Source: Chromobacterium sp. ATCC 53434 (GTDB lineage: Bacteria; Pseudomonadota; Gammaproteobacteria; Burkholderiales; Chromobacteriaceae). From it: a stretch of DNA of 64,000 nt. Made by a program: the position numbers and the translations under genes. The stretch lies in contig NZ_CP025429.1 of NCBI RefSeq assembly GCF_002848345.1, positions 2,108,001-2,172,000 on the forward strand. The letters run 5' to 3'. The notes beneath the pieces were generated by a model. That model was not told the origin of the DNA. It was given only the letters and a program-made list of their open reading frames with translations, and made no database searches. How positions within the stretch are numbered: the stretch's first letter is position 1; each line of letters begins with the position of its first letter. Positions 9,352 through 18,552 of this stretch are shown here, one piece after another.

Positions 9352-10968
9352 ATGAACCTGCTGCACCATTTTTCCTCCATCTTTCGCCGGGCGTCCACCG
9401 CGCATCTGCGCAGCGGCATGGTGGAAGGCGCGATGAGGAGTCGCCTGGAAAACCTGCCCTTGCAGATGACAAGGCGGGGCGTGACGACCATAGACGAACC
9501 TCAGGACTACGATGAGCGGGAAATCATAGAGGAGGGCGAGCCCCCGCCGCGACCGGCCGCTCAGGAGGCGGCGATGCCTCGCTACGCGGCGGCGTCGGAA
9601 CCCGAGGCGCTGCCGGTGATCTATCAGCGCCCCGGAGCGCGGGCCAGCCTGCTGAAGGCCGGTCAGCAGCAATCGCAGTGGCACAATCCCTTTATCTCCC
9701 ACGCGATGCCGGCCGTGCTGCAACTGCAGCGGATTCTGGAAAACGCGCCGAAAAGCCAGGCCCAGCTCAGAGCCCAGCTGGGCATGGAACTGAAGCTGTA
9801 CCGCGAACGCCTGGCAGGCGCCGGTTGCGAATGGCAGCAGGCCCAGGATGCCTCCTATTTGCTATGCACCTATCTAGACGAGGTTTGCAACGACGCCGCG
9901 CGCCATGCCGGGCTCCAGTCCTATGACGGCGAGCGCAGCCTGCTGGTGGAATTCCATGGCGACGCCTGGGGCGGCGAGGACGCGTTCTCCGACCTGGAAC
10001 GATGGGTGCGCCACGAGCCGCTGCCTACGGACTTGCTCGCGCTGTACGAGCTGGCGCTGGCACTGGGCTGGCAGGGGCGCTACCGGGTGCTGGAGCGCGG
10101 CGACGCGCTATTGCAGGATCTGCGCTCGCAATTGCACGCGACGATCTGGCGGCAACGGGAGCCTGAGGCCCTGGGCGGCGAACTGGCCGCCCCGCCGCCG
10201 GCGCCGGCGGCGGAACCGCCTTCGGCAGCATCCCGCCGCTGGCTGACGCCGATGCGCGGCGGCGCCATCGCGCTGAGCGTGGTGGCGCTGGCCTATGGCG
10301 CCGCCAGCATAGGACTGGACGTGCAGGGCCGGCCCATCCGCGAGGCGCTGGCCGCCTGGACGCCGCCGTTGAGAACGATCAATCTGGCCACCACCTTGCC
10401 GTCCCCGCTGCCGCAACTGCTCTCCGAGGGATGGCTGGTGGCCTACAAGCACCCCCAGGGCTGGCTGCTGGTGTTTCGCAGCGATGGCGCCTTCGATGTC
10501 GGCAAGGCCAATGTGCGAGCCTCGTTCCAGAAGAACATCGAGCGTCTGGGCCTGGCTTTCGCGCCGTGGCCCGGCGATCTGGAGGTGATAGGCCATACCG
10601 ACCGGCAGCCGATACAGACCAGCGAGTTCCCCAGCAACCAGCAATTGTCCGAGGCGCGCGCCCGCTCAGTGGCGGACATGCTGCGCCAGACGGCGATTCC
10701 CGGCGGCGCGCACGCACCAGACAACGCGGTGGCGCGCCGCATCGAATCTTCCGGCCGCGGGGACAACGCCCCGCTGGATCCCGCGAAAACGCCGGCGGCC
10801 TATGAGCGCAACCGTCGCGTCGACGTGTTGTGGAAAGTGGTGGATACCGCCCGCAGCCCCGACGCCAGGCCTGCAGCCCAGCCCGATCCGCTGGATCTGG
10901 CGTCCGGCGTCAGCATAGGCGACACGGCCGGTCCGCTGAATCCCGCCTACAAGGAGCGGCAGCCATGA
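9352..10968 (+). CDS. tssL: T6SS inner-membrane protein TssL (DotU/IcmH) with C-terminal OmpA domain
   Basis: This 538-residue protein has an N-terminal DotU/IcmH cytoplasmic domain (residues ~110-250, including ASYLLCTYLDEVCNDAA and the segment LLVEFHGDAWGG), a proline/alanine-rich linker, a single membrane segment near residues 303-322, and a C-terminal OmpA-like peptidoglycan-binding domain (EVIGHTDRQPI near residue 410, then NQQLSEARARSV). This is the extended 'evolved' TssL form that can contact the cell wall itself. The tssM start lies inside its final codons. Confidence 0.94.
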   Translation: MNLLHHFSSIFRRASTAHLRSGMVEGAMRSRLENLPLQMTRRGVTTIDEPQDYDEREIIEEGEPPPRPAAQEAAMPRYAAASEPEALPVIYQRPGARASLLKAGQQQSQWHNPFISHAMPAVLQLQRILENAPKSQAQLRAQLGMELKLYRERLAGAGCEWQQAQDASYLLCTYLDEVCNDAARHAGLQSYDGERSLLVEFHGDAWGGEDAFSDLERWVRHEPLPTDLLALYELALALGWQGRYRVLERGDALLQDLRSQLHATIWRQREPEALGGELAAPPPAPAAEPPSAASRRWLTPMRGGAIALSVVALAYGAASIGLDVQGRPIREALAAWTPPLRTINLATTLPSPLPQLLSEGWLVAYKHPQGWLLVFRSDGAFDVGKANVRASFQKNIERLGLAFAPWPGDLEVIGHTDRQPIQTSEFPSNQQLSEARARSVADMLRQTAIPGGAHAPDNAVARRIESSGRGDNAPLDPAKTPAAYERNRRVDVLWKVVDTARSPDARPAAQPDPLDLASGVSIGDTAGPLNPAYKERQP

Positions 10969-13900
10969 TCCGACACAGCGTGCGCATCGTCATCGCCTTG
11001 CTGATCGCGCTGGCGATCTGGTGGATAGGCCCGTTGATTTCCATCGGCGTATACCGGCCCCTGGGCTGGCAGTTGCTGAGACAGATACTGGTGGCTATCG
11101 CGCTGATCTGGGGCTTCTGGCCATCGTTGCAATGGCTGTGGAGCCGATTGACGGCAACGCCGAGACGGTTTCGCAAAACGAGTCCCCCGAAGGCCGCGTC
11201 GGAATCGGCGCCGGGCAAGCCGGACTATGTCGACGATACGCTGGCCCAGTTGGAGCGCCAGCTGGCGCGGAGCGATGGCGCGCCGATGCCGTGCTATGTG
11301 CTGCTGGGCGCCTCGGGCAGCGGCAAAAGCAGCCTTTTGGCCTGGGCGCTGAGGGACAGCGTCCACCCTCCGGTGGGGATAGGCCAGGAGCTGGGACTGG
11401 ATTTCCGCCTTGGCCGCGACGCGGTCTGGCTGGACACCCAGGGCGCGTGGAGCCTTCGCGAAGGCTACGATCAGGACGCCTCAGCCAACTGGGACAAGCT
11501 GCTGGCCGGATTGAGCGCGCTTCGCGGCAAGCTTCGCGTCAGCGGCGTGGTCTTGTGCGTCGATGCCGGCGACCTGGTCTCCATGGCCGCCAAGCGCCGG
11601 AAGCAACTGGCGGTGGCGATCAGACAGCGCTTGCTGGCATTGCGCGACGGCCTGGGGCGCCACCCTGGCGTCTATCTGGCCTTGACCGGACTCGACCGCC
11701 TGGACGGCGCGGTTTCGATGCTGTCGCTGATGAGTCCCGAGCGCTGGACGCGCGGCATAGGCTTTCCATTGCAAATGGCTGGGGAAGGAGGGAAGACGGA
11801 AGCGAACACCGAATGGGACGGCGCGCTGCAGGGACTGGAAGGGCGCGTGCAAAGCCAAGTGCTGTTCTCCGCGCCGCAGGCCGGCGACATCGAGGCCAAT
11901 CACGCGCAACTGCGTTTCGTGGAAACCATGGGGCGGCTGCGCCAGGCCGTGCTCGGGCTGCTACTGCCGCTGTTCGCGCCCGATGCCGGCGGAAACGGCG
12001 CGCGATTGCGCGGGGTGTGGATGGGCTCGGTGGCGGAGGTAGCCGATATCGAAGTGGACGGTCCGGACGCCTCGATCCGCCCGCTTGGCGAGCTATGGAA
12101 CCCCTTGCTGCAACAGGTGGTGCTGGAAGGCGAGCTGATGGATCGGGACCTGACCGAAGAGGCTCGCCTGGCGCAGGAGCAGCCGACGCAGTCCGCGCCG
12201 CAGTCCCGTAGGCGTCGCGCGCTGAACGCGCTGCGCTGGGCCGCGATTCCCGCCTTGTCCGCCATGCTGCTGGCCTGGGTGGCTTGGGGCTATTTCGCCG
12301 AACGACATTACCTGGAATACGTCTGGGCGCAGTTCAGCGAGGGCAAGGCCCTGGCGAGGGAACAGGCCTCCGGCCCGCCCAACACCGGCTCGCCCCTGCT
12401 GGCGGTCGCGGCGCAGATGCGTTATGCGCAGGCGCAGGCCGAGAACGCCGAGCAAGGTTTGGGCACGCCGTATTTCGAGCACAGGCGGGTGGCGGAAACC
12501 GCGACCGACACCTATCACCGCCATCTGCAGAAGACGCTGATGCCCGAGCTTTACAATGAGGTGAAACGGACCCTGCTGACGCAAAGCGAAGGCAGTCCGG
12601 GCGACATCTTTCTGACGCTCAAGGTCTATCTGATGCTGTGCCGGCCTCAGTACCGTTCCGCCGACGCGCTGGAGCGCTGGATATCGAATCGCTGGGAAGC
12701 CTTGTCGGAAGGGCAGTACAGCGATGACGACAAACACATGCTGATCTCCGATGTTCGCACCCTGATCGCGCTGCCCGGGCTGCCGCCGGCGCCCGAGGAT
12801 GCCAATCTGGTACAGGCCGCGCGCGCGCAGGCGGCGCAGATCCCATCCGTGACCAGGGTATTGAACCATATCCGCGACCAGGGGCTGCCGGCGCAGGTTC
12901 AGAACATTTCCCTGGCGAGGGCGGCCGGCTTCGGCTCCGCGATGAGCCTGCGCATGCGCAACGGCGTGCCGGACACCGACATGGCCGTTTCCGGCTGGTA
13001 CACCCGCGCCGGTTACACCGACGTATTCCTGCCGCGGCTGGAGGCCAGCGCCCGCGCCACGCTGGAGGAGGAAAGCTGGGTGTTGCACAACGAGCCGCTG
13101 AAAGGCAATGGCTTTGAAGTCGACGGCCTGGTGCAGAAACTGGCCGACAGCGCCCGCAATCAGTTCCTGCAGGACTACATCAGCACCTGGCAAAACTTTC
13201 TGGCCAATGTCAGCGTTCGCGCCGTCACCGGGCTGGACGACGCGGCCCAACTGGCGGCGGCGATGATGAATTCTCAATCTCCGCTGGCCAATCTGGTGCG
13301 TTTCGCCGGACGGGAAACCACGCTGACCGGCAATTACGACGGCGGCATGGATAGCTGGATAGATCGCCAGAAATCGCGGCTGGAGAAAGGGCGCCGCACC
13401 GTGATAGGCGAGCTCAGCGGCGAGCACTATCGCACGACCTTGCTGCCGGAGCATGTCGTCGAAGAACACTTTCTACCGTTGAGGCAGTTGGCCAAGCAAT
13501 TGGAAAACAACGACGACAAGGGCAACAACCCGCTATCCAGGCTGTTCGACACGCTGTACCGGCAACTGGGCCTGGTCAACGGCGCCTTGCAGACGGGACA
13601 GATGCTGCCGTCGCAATACGATATGTTCACCAAGCTGCGCGGCGACGCCAGCCTGCAGCCGGAGCCGGTCCGGGGCGTCATGCTGGACCTGGCCAACAGC
13701 GGTAGTTCTTCCGTCTCCAGCCAGGCGCAAACATTGATCAACCGGGGCGCCGCCGGCGCGACCCGCAACGTCTGCGACCAGGGCCTGACCGGCCGCTACC
13801 CGTTCAGGCGCGGAGCCAGCATGGACGCGGGCGTGGAAGATTTCGAGCGCTTGTTCGCGCCCCAGGGCGTGATGGCCACTTATTTCCGCGAACACCTGGC

Positions 13901-14420
13901 CCCCTATGTCGACACCGCCTCTCGTCCGTGGAAGGCCCGAGCCATGGACGGCGGCAAGCAAACCCTGGTCAACTCGTCGGTGATCCGCTCTTACGAAAAC
14001 GCCAGCCGAATCCGCGACGCCATGCTGGACGACGGGGGCAGGCTGCGCGTGCCTGTCGTCCTGCGCTTCCTCGACATGGACCCGCAACTGGCGGAGATGC
14101 AGATGGACATCGCCGGGCAAACGCTGCGCTTCGCCCACGGTGCCACCACGCCGCAGCGCGTCGATTGGAACGGACAAAGCCAGAAACTGGCCATACGCCT
14201 GCAGATGAAATCCGTCGATGGCCGCGTCAACACCCTGCAATACGACGGCCCCTGGGCCTTGTTCCGTTTTTTCGACGCCGGCCGCAACGTAGGCGGGCTG
14301 GCCGACCGACGGGAGCGGGTGTACCAGGGCAGCCTGGGCGCGGTGCGCATCGAGTGGCAATCGCTGTCCTCGCCGTCGCCGCTGTGGTCGGGCCTGATTC
14401 AATCTTTCCGTTGTCCGTAA
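10965..14420 (+). CDS. tssM: T6SS inner-membrane protein TssM (IcmF)
   Basis: This 1151-residue protein starts at ATG 10965, overlapping the tssL stop (ATGA) with AAGGAG upstream. Two hydrophobic segments lie within the first ~65 residues and a third near residues 428-446, the usual TssM topology. A Walker A motif GASGSGKSS begins at residue 115, so the cytoplasmic NTPase domain is of the nucleotide-binding type. The large C-terminal periplasmic part matches IcmF length and composition. TssM forms the trans-periplasmic channel with TssL and TssJ. Confidence 0.95.
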   Translation: MIRHSVRIVIALLIALAIWWIGPLISIGVYRPLGWQLLRQILVAIALIWGFWPSLQWLWSRLTATPRRFRKTSPPKAASESAPGKPDYVDDTLAQLERQLARSDGAPMPCYVLLGASGSGKSSLLAWALRDSVHPPVGIGQELGLDFRLGRDAVWLDTQGAWSLREGYDQDASANWDKLLAGLSALRGKLRVSGVVLCVDAGDLVSMAAKRRKQLAVAIRQRLLALRDGLGRHPGVYLALTGLDRLDGAVSMLSLMSPERWTRGIGFPLQMAGEGGKTEANTEWDGALQGLEGRVQSQVLFSAPQAGDIEANHAQLRFVETMGRLRQAVLGLLLPLFAPDAGGNGARLRGVWMGSVAEVADIEVDGPDASIRPLGELWNPLLQQVVLEGELMDRDLTEEARLAQEQPTQSAPQSRRRRALNALRWAAIPALSAMLLAWVAWGYFAERHYLEYVWAQFSEGKALAREQASGPPNTGSPLLAVAAQMRYAQAQAENAEQGLGTPYFEHRRVAETATDTYHRHLQKTLMPELYNEVKRTLLTQSEGSPGDIFLTLKVYLMLCRPQYRSADALERWISNRWEALSEGQYSDDDKHMLISDVRTLIALPGLPPAPEDANLVQAARAQAAQIPSVTRVLNHIRDQGLPAQVQNISLARAAGFGSAMSLRMRNGVPDTDMAVSGWYTRAGYTDVFLPRLEASARATLEEESWVLHNEPLKGNGFEVDGLVQKLADSARNQFLQDYISTWQNFLANVSVRAVTGLDDAAQLAAAMMNSQSPLANLVRFAGRETTLTGNYDGGMDSWIDRQKSRLEKGRRTVIGELSGEHYRTTLLPEHVVEEHFLPLRQLAKQLENNDDKGNNPLSRLFDTLYRQLGLVNGALQTGQMLPSQYDMFTKLRGDASLQPEPVRGVMLDLANSGSSSVSSQAQTLINRGAAGATRNVCDQGLTGRYPFRRGASMDAGVEDFERLFAPQGVMATYFREHLAPYVDTASRPWKARAMDGGKQTLVNSSVIRSYENASRIRDAMLDDGGRLRVPVVLRFLDMDPQLAEMQMDIAGQTLRFAHGATTPQRVDWNGQSQKLAIRLQMKSVDGRVNTLQYDGPWALFRFFDAGRNVGGLADRRERVYQGSLGAVRIEWQSLSSPSPLWSGLIQSFRCP

Positions 14421-14443
14421 GCCAAACCCAAGAGGAGTCCATC

Positions 14444-14827
14444 ATGACCAAGACCGTAGAAAACATGATCAACCCGGCCGAAATCCTGAAAGCATGCAGC
14501 GCCGCGCACGAATATGGCCAGACCGCGGGAAGTTCGGTGGCCGCCCCGTTTCTTAGCGCGGTGCCGACGATGTCCGTCGCCTCCAGCAGCAATGTCGGCA
14601 ATCTGATAGACGGTGTGCAGGATGTGGGTACGAAGATGCTGGGCAATATGGGCGCCATCAAGTCGGCGATCGATCAGCAAGTGGCCGTGCATCAGGATCA
14701 GCAGCGTCGGCAGAAAACCTATGACTTCCAACCCGATATGTCCGACTTGCGTCCCAGCGACGCAAAGGGATTCCCCATCGAAATGCCCGAAGCGTTCTTC
14801 GCTCCATTCATGAATTTTAGGAAGTAG
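14444..14827 (+). CDS. Small unknown protein at the end of the T6SS operon
   Basis: This 127-residue protein starts at ATG 14444 with the ribosome-binding sequence AGAGGAG. It has no signal peptide or clear membrane helix. The N-terminal half is small-residue rich, with a Ser/Val/Gly stretch (SSVAAPFLSAVPTMSVASSS); the C-terminus ends in an aromatic tail (EAFFAPFMNF). It follows tssM by 23 bases and precedes a terminator, so it belongs to the operon. It could be an effector, a chaperone or a T6SS structural accessory; I do not recognise a family. Confidence 0.65.
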   Translation: MTKTVENMINPAEILKACSAAHEYGQTAGSSVAAPFLSAVPTMSVASSSNVGNLIDGVQDVGTKMLGNMGAIKSAIDQQVAVHQDQQRRQKTYDFQPDMSDLRPSDAKGFPIEMPEAFFAPFMNFRK

Positions 14828-14847
14828 ACGGTTGGGGGCGGAACAAG

Positions 14848-14876
14848 CGCCTGGCGCGCTGCGTGCCAGGCGTTTT
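14848..14876 (+). terminator. Rho-independent-like terminator of the T6SS operon
   Basis: CGCCTGGC at 14848-14855 pairs with GCCAGGCG at 14865-14872 and is followed by TTTT. It lies 21 bases after the last T6SS gene. Confidence 0.7.
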
Positions 14877-14936
14877 CACACGGAGAGATGCTTGAAGTCC
14901 TTTGGCAACAACGGACATTGATGTTCAGGTGGCGAC

Positions 14937-15431
14937 ATGAAACATTTGGCGGCATTTATTTCAATGGCATTTCTTGCCGCCGGCAGCGCTTTTGCCCAGG
15001 AAACCGGCAACAACATCAACCCGTTCGGCAGCACCACGATGGACGGCAGAATCAAGGATTTCCCAAAGCTGAAAGTCTCCGCCGGCGTGGCCTCCGTCAG
15101 CGAAATCCACGAAGCCTGCGGCATGAGTAAGTGGATATGGGCGATCGGCGCCTTTATCCGCATCGCCAGGCATGCCGCCACCCGCGACCTGCGACATGAA
15201 GTGTCCCACACCTGCGGCGAATATCATGGCGACACCATGCCCCGCTATATCGACAACTGGAAGCAACGCACCGGCTGGCAGCCATCCGCCGACAATGTCT
15301 GCACCCCCGAATACGAGGCGGAAACCTATCAGCGACTTTATCTGGAGCTGAGGCAGGCCGGCTGGCAGCCCGGCGACGAGGAGCAGGCTAGAATCGCCGA
15401 AGACCGCGCCCGCCGCGGCGTCGGCAAATAA
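14937..15431 (+). CDS. Secreted protein of unknown function, copy 1 (internally deleted)
   Basis: This 164-residue protein begins with a signal peptide (MKHLAAFISMAFLAAGSAFA) and has GGTGG-like purines upstream. A near-identical paralogue lies at 33930-34469. Compared with that copy this one lacks 15 consecutive residues after AIGAF (a 45-base in-frame gap near 15150). The loss removes one of four cysteines of the mature protein, leaving three. The paralogue's even number suggests two disulfides in the periplasm, so this copy may be misfolded or altered. The motif HEVSHTCGEYHGDTMPRYID is shared. Function unknown. Confidence 0.7.
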   Translation: MKHLAAFISMAFLAAGSAFAQETGNNINPFGSTTMDGRIKDFPKLKVSAGVASVSEIHEACGMSKWIWAIGAFIRIARHAATRDLRHEVSHTCGEYHGDTMPRYIDNWKQRTGWQPSADNVCTPEYEAETYQRLYLELRQAGWQPGDEEQARIAEDRARRGVGK

Positions 15432-15538
15432 ACAGCGGGCGTCATTTTCGGAACTGCCTTAAATCGTCCTGCCTCGATCTCGCCGGACAACTGGCCAAGT
15501 AGCTTGGGCGCTCCGATTGATTTCTTGACGGAGCGATC

Positions 15539-16684
15539 ATGGACAGCGGTGTTTTGGGATTCAATGGCCAGCGTCTCGACCCCGTCGGCAGCGCGACTCA
15601 TCTGGGCAACGGCTACCGGGCCTATAGTCCGGCGTTGATGCGATTTCATAGCCCGGACAGCCTGAGTCCGTTCGGCGCCGGCGGCGTCAATCCCTATGCC
15701 TACTGTGCCGGAGACCCGGTGAACCGGGCTGATCCATCCGGGCATCTGAGCTGGCAGGCCTGGACCGCGATAGGTCTGGGCGTCGCCGGCCTGGGGCTGG
15801 CAGCCGTGACCAAGGGGCTTTCGATCGCCGCCTCAGGCGGAATCATCGCCGCGCTGGAAAGCGCTTCGGCCGCATCGCTGGTCATAGGCGGGGCCGCGGT
15901 GGTGGCCGATGTGGCGGCGATAACCAGTGGCGCGATGGAAGAAAGCAATCCGAAAATGTCATCGATACTCGGCTGGGTGTCCCTGGGCAGGGGCGCGGTG
16001 GTCGGGGGCGCGGCCACGAGCCGCGGCATACTCCACGCCACCTCAGGCGTCCGGGCGCGGCTTGGCAGGCTGATGCATGTTGGACTCAGCGGAAAAGGGG
16101 GGCTGACGGCGGGCGCGAAACTGGCAAATCATACGCTGGAGACACTGCCTCAGGATGATCCAGGCGCTTTCAGACTGTTGCTGGCTCATTTATCCGGCAG
16201 AGATGTCGACAAGCTTCGCCAAACCTCCACCACCTTGCGCGTGGAAGTTGAACAGCATTTAGGAGACATCCGGACTTATCTGCCGACAAGAAGCACGGGG
16301 AAAATAACTGTTGCGCCACTCAACTCGGAAGCATCGATAACGGTTGAAAACGTCAACCGTGACTATGTTTTGAAAGTCAGAGAAATTGCCTTGGGAATGC
16401 ACACTTATATGCCGCCCACGAAGTTGGCCAAAGCAGGCATCAAGCCGCTGTCTGAGGAATTGATGCTGACATACACCATAGATGCTTACGAGTCTTCGCC
16501 TGCGATGGAGGGCGCGTTTGGCGAGCGTGGATTCAGGACGTCAAACTTGTGGGCCGCAGCCGACGAAACCGATAGCGCATTCAAAACCGCGCTGCGGTAC
16601 CAGGCGAAGAACGACGGCCTGGCAACAGAGCTTGTCGACGGGTATCAATCCACGCTCTTGAACTTTCTCGAACAATTGGAGTGA
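15539..16684 (+). CDS. Mini-RHS protein with C-terminal domain of unknown activity (possible polymorphic toxin)
   Basis: This 381-residue protein starts at ATG 15539 with GGAG upstream. Residues ~5-70 are the RHS-associated core end (FNGQRLDPVGSATHLGNGYR, SPDSLSPFGAGGVNPYAYCA, then NRADPSGHLSW with the Asp-Pro-x-Gly junction motif). A glycine/alanine-rich hydrophobic stretch (~75-165) follows. A ~210-residue C-terminal domain has no motif I recognise and is markedly more AT-rich at DNA level, as expected for an exchanged toxin tip. Short RHS-core proteins of this layout are common in Pseudomonas relatives, so this need not be a truncated Rhs. No signal peptide. Placement behind a T6SS operon is suggestive only; no obvious immunity gene follows before the dif site. 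Confidence 0.75.
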   Translation: MDSGVLGFNGQRLDPVGSATHLGNGYRAYSPALMRFHSPDSLSPFGAGGVNPYAYCAGDPVNRADPSGHLSWQAWTAIGLGVAGLGLAAVTKGLSIAASGGIIAALESASAASLVIGGAAVVADVAAITSGAMEESNPKMSSILGWVSLGRGAVVGGAATSRGILHATSGVRARLGRLMHVGLSGKGGLTAGAKLANHTLETLPQDDPGAFRLLLAHLSGRDVDKLRQTSTTLRVEVEQHLGDIRTYLPTRSTGKITVAPLNSEASITVENVNRDYVLKVREIALGMHTYMPPTKLAKAGIKPLSEELMLTYTIDAYESSPAMEGAFGERGFRTSNLWAAADETDSAFKTALRYQAKNDGLATELVDGYQSTLLNFLEQLE

Positions 16685-16741
16685 CAGCCTTAGCGTCGCC
16701 GTTGGGACATGGTCATTCAGGCTATCGGGCCGAGATGAATA

Positions 16742-16769
16742 AGTTCGCATAATCTATATTATGTCAAAT
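16742..16769 (+). other. dif: dif-like XerC/XerD site (attL of the filamentous prophage)
   Basis: The 28 bases are AGTTCGCATAA / TCTATA / TTATGTCAAAT. Against the E. coli dif arms GGTGCGCATAA and TTATGTTAAAT the matches are 9/11 and 10/11, with 5/6 in the central region. This is the expected chromosome-dimer resolution site, used by filamentous phages that integrate with host XerC/XerD. The prophage starts immediately to the right. Confidence 0.88.
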
Positions 16770-16882
16770 CTTGTACGTCGTATCCGGAGAGCGACACATA
16801 CAACACTGACATCAATCATGTCGTTTATATACAACACACAGAGGAAACTGACAGCAGTCTACCAGCCACACCACGCCACAGC

Positions 16883-17344
16883 ATGAAGCGCAGCCAACCA
16901 TTCGCCACGTTCCCCTGCAGCCCGGACGACCTGTACCGGGCTGTTTGTTTTGGTGACGTCACCGAGATCGCCGCAGAGACCGGCGCGACACCACAGGACG
17001 TCGAAGCCTGGCGAGCCGGCCGCACCCCCGTGCCGCGTGCAGCGTTCCTATGGCTGCACCATCGCAACAGCACGAAGCTAGGCCCACAATACGGCGTATT
17101 CCGGGAATTTGAGCTATGCCCACGCGGCAACGCGCTGGTATGTCCGGCAACCGGCATCCGCGTGAACTACGCCGAAATAGCACTGCTACCAGACTACCGG
17201 CGCGCCCACCGACTGGCACAGCAGCAAGCGGAACTCATTGAAAAATTGATGAAGGAACGCGACTACTATCGCCAGAACTGCCACCGAGACGCCCGTTACG
17301 GCATGTTGCTGAGCAGGCTTTTCAATAATGACAATGAAGCCTGA
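16883..17344 (+). CDS. Phage DUF3653-like regulator
   Basis: This 153-residue protein contains a helix-turn-helix-like stretch near residues 25-45 (TEIAAETGATPQDVEAWRAG) and a C-terminal coiled segment (AQQQAELIEKLMKERDYY). It resembles DUF3653 proteins found at the ends of filamentous phages of Xanthomonas-type hosts, where they are thought to be regulators. It is transcribed opposite to the structural genes. In the excised circular phage it would lie just across the att site from the HTH gene at 31433-31834 and in the same direction. An IS630 copy is inserted 4 bases after its stop. Confidence 0.7.
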   Translation: MKRSQPFATFPCSPDDLYRAVCFGDVTEIAAETGATPQDVEAWRAGRTPVPRAAFLWLHHRNSTKLGPQYGVFREFELCPRGNALVCPATGIRVNYAEIALLPDYRRAHRLAQQQAELIEKLMKERDYYRQNCHRDARYGMLLSRLFNNDNEA

Positions 17345-17348
17345 CTTA

Positions 17349-18470
17349 TTAATTCGGCAGTAATAATCCGTACAGATTGTATACTTCCGGCATGGAAAAA
17401 ATCGATGTGCGCAAGCTTGAACTGGCCGCCCGTGAGCAGCTGAGGCGTACCGCTATCCGGATGTACAAGCGAGGCCGGTCTCAAGCCAGTATTGCCGAAG
17501 AACTCGGGCTGCGCCGCCCCACCATTTCCGCCTGGGTGGTGCGTGAGGCAGCACTAGGTGCGCAGGGATTCAAAGAACAGAAGCGCGGTCGCGCCGAAGG
17601 CACCGGCCGTCGGCTGACCGAGGCGCAGGAAGCCCGGATCAAGCAGGACATCGTGGATCGCACGCCAGACCAGATGAAGCTGAGGTTTGCCCTGTGGAGT
17701 GCTCAGGCGGTCAAGGCTGTAATCAAGCAGATGTTTCTGATCGATCTGCCGATCCGTACTGTCCGTCTGTACTTGGCCCGCTGGGGCTTTACGCCGCAGC
17801 GCCCGCTCAAACGCGCTTATGAGCAGCGACCGGCAGCAGTCGAGAAATGGCTCAAGGAGGAATACCCGGCTATCGTCGCGCGTGCCAAAGCGGAAATGGC
17901 TGAAATCAGCTGGGGCGACGAATCGGCGGTGTCGAGTGTTGAGCACTTTCCGCGTGGCTACGCCCCAAAAGGCCAAACCCCAGTTCTGGTGTTATCCCAA
18001 TCGAAAAGAGCGCGCATCAACTTGATTTCGGCCATTACCAACCAAGGCAAGATGCGCTTCATGCTGTACCGGGAGACCTTGACGGCCCGGGTGCTGATCA
18101 AGTTTCTGATGCGGCTGATCCGTGATGCTGGCGGCAAGAAGGTGTTCTTGATCCTCGACAACTTGCGCGTGCATCACAGCAAGCTGGTGCAAGCATGGTT
18201 GGAGGAGGAAGAGAACAAGAAGGCGATTGAGTTGTTCTTCCTGCCCAGCTACTCACCGGAACTGAACCCGGATGAATACTTGAACGGCGACCTGAAGGCC
18301 AGAATGAGCGCAGGTGAGCCGGTTCGATCAGACGGTCAACTTCAAGGGAAAGTGCTGTCCCATTTACGCTCATTGCAGAAGCAGCCGGCCAGAATCCGGT
18401 CGTACTTCCGGCATGAAAAAATCCGCTACGCGGCATGAGCTTTCTGTACGGTATTTGACTGCCGGATTAA
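17349..18470 (+). mobile_element. IS630-family element, copy A
   Basis: 1122 bp with imperfect terminal inverted repeats (TTAATTCGGCAGT.. left, ..ACTGCCGGATTAA right) and a TA duplication at 17347-17348 and 18471-18472, the target preference of the IS630/Tc1-mariner group. It is inserted between the DUF3653 stop and the rest of the phage. Confidence 0.92.
17392..18438 (+). CDS. IS630-family transposase (copy A)
   Basis: This 348-residue protein starts at ATG 17392 (an in-frame TTG at 17377 is possible). It has an N-terminal helix-turn-helix (SQASIAEELGLRRPTISAWV) and a DDE catalytic core: Asp in ISWGDESAVSS, Asp in FLILDNLRVHHSK, Glu in SPELNPDEYLN. It cuts and pastes the surrounding 1122-bp element. 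The predicted protein is identical to those of the copies at 23 kb and 52 kb, so all three probably spread recently and are intact. Confidence 0.95.
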   Translation: MEKIDVRKLELAAREQLRRTAIRMYKRGRSQASIAEELGLRRPTISAWVVREAALGAQGFKEQKRGRAEGTGRRLTEAQEARIKQDIVDRTPDQMKLRFALWSAQAVKAVIKQMFLIDLPIRTVRLYLARWGFTPQRPLKRAYEQRPAAVEKWLKEEYPAIVARAKAEMAEISWGDESAVSSVEHFPRGYAPKGQTPVLVLSQSKRARINLISAITNQGKMRFMLYRETLTARVLIKFLMRLIRDAGGKKVFLILDNLRVHHSKLVQAWLEEEENKKAIELFFLPSYSPELNPDEYLNGDLKARMSAGEPVRSDGQLQGKVLSHLRSLQKQPARIRSYFRHEKIRYAA

Positions 18471-18552
18471 TAACAAAACCCAAGCAGACAAAACCGGAAT
18501 CTACCGGATTTGCACGTTAAACGCGTATAGCAGAATCCAAGCCTGTCCGAAT

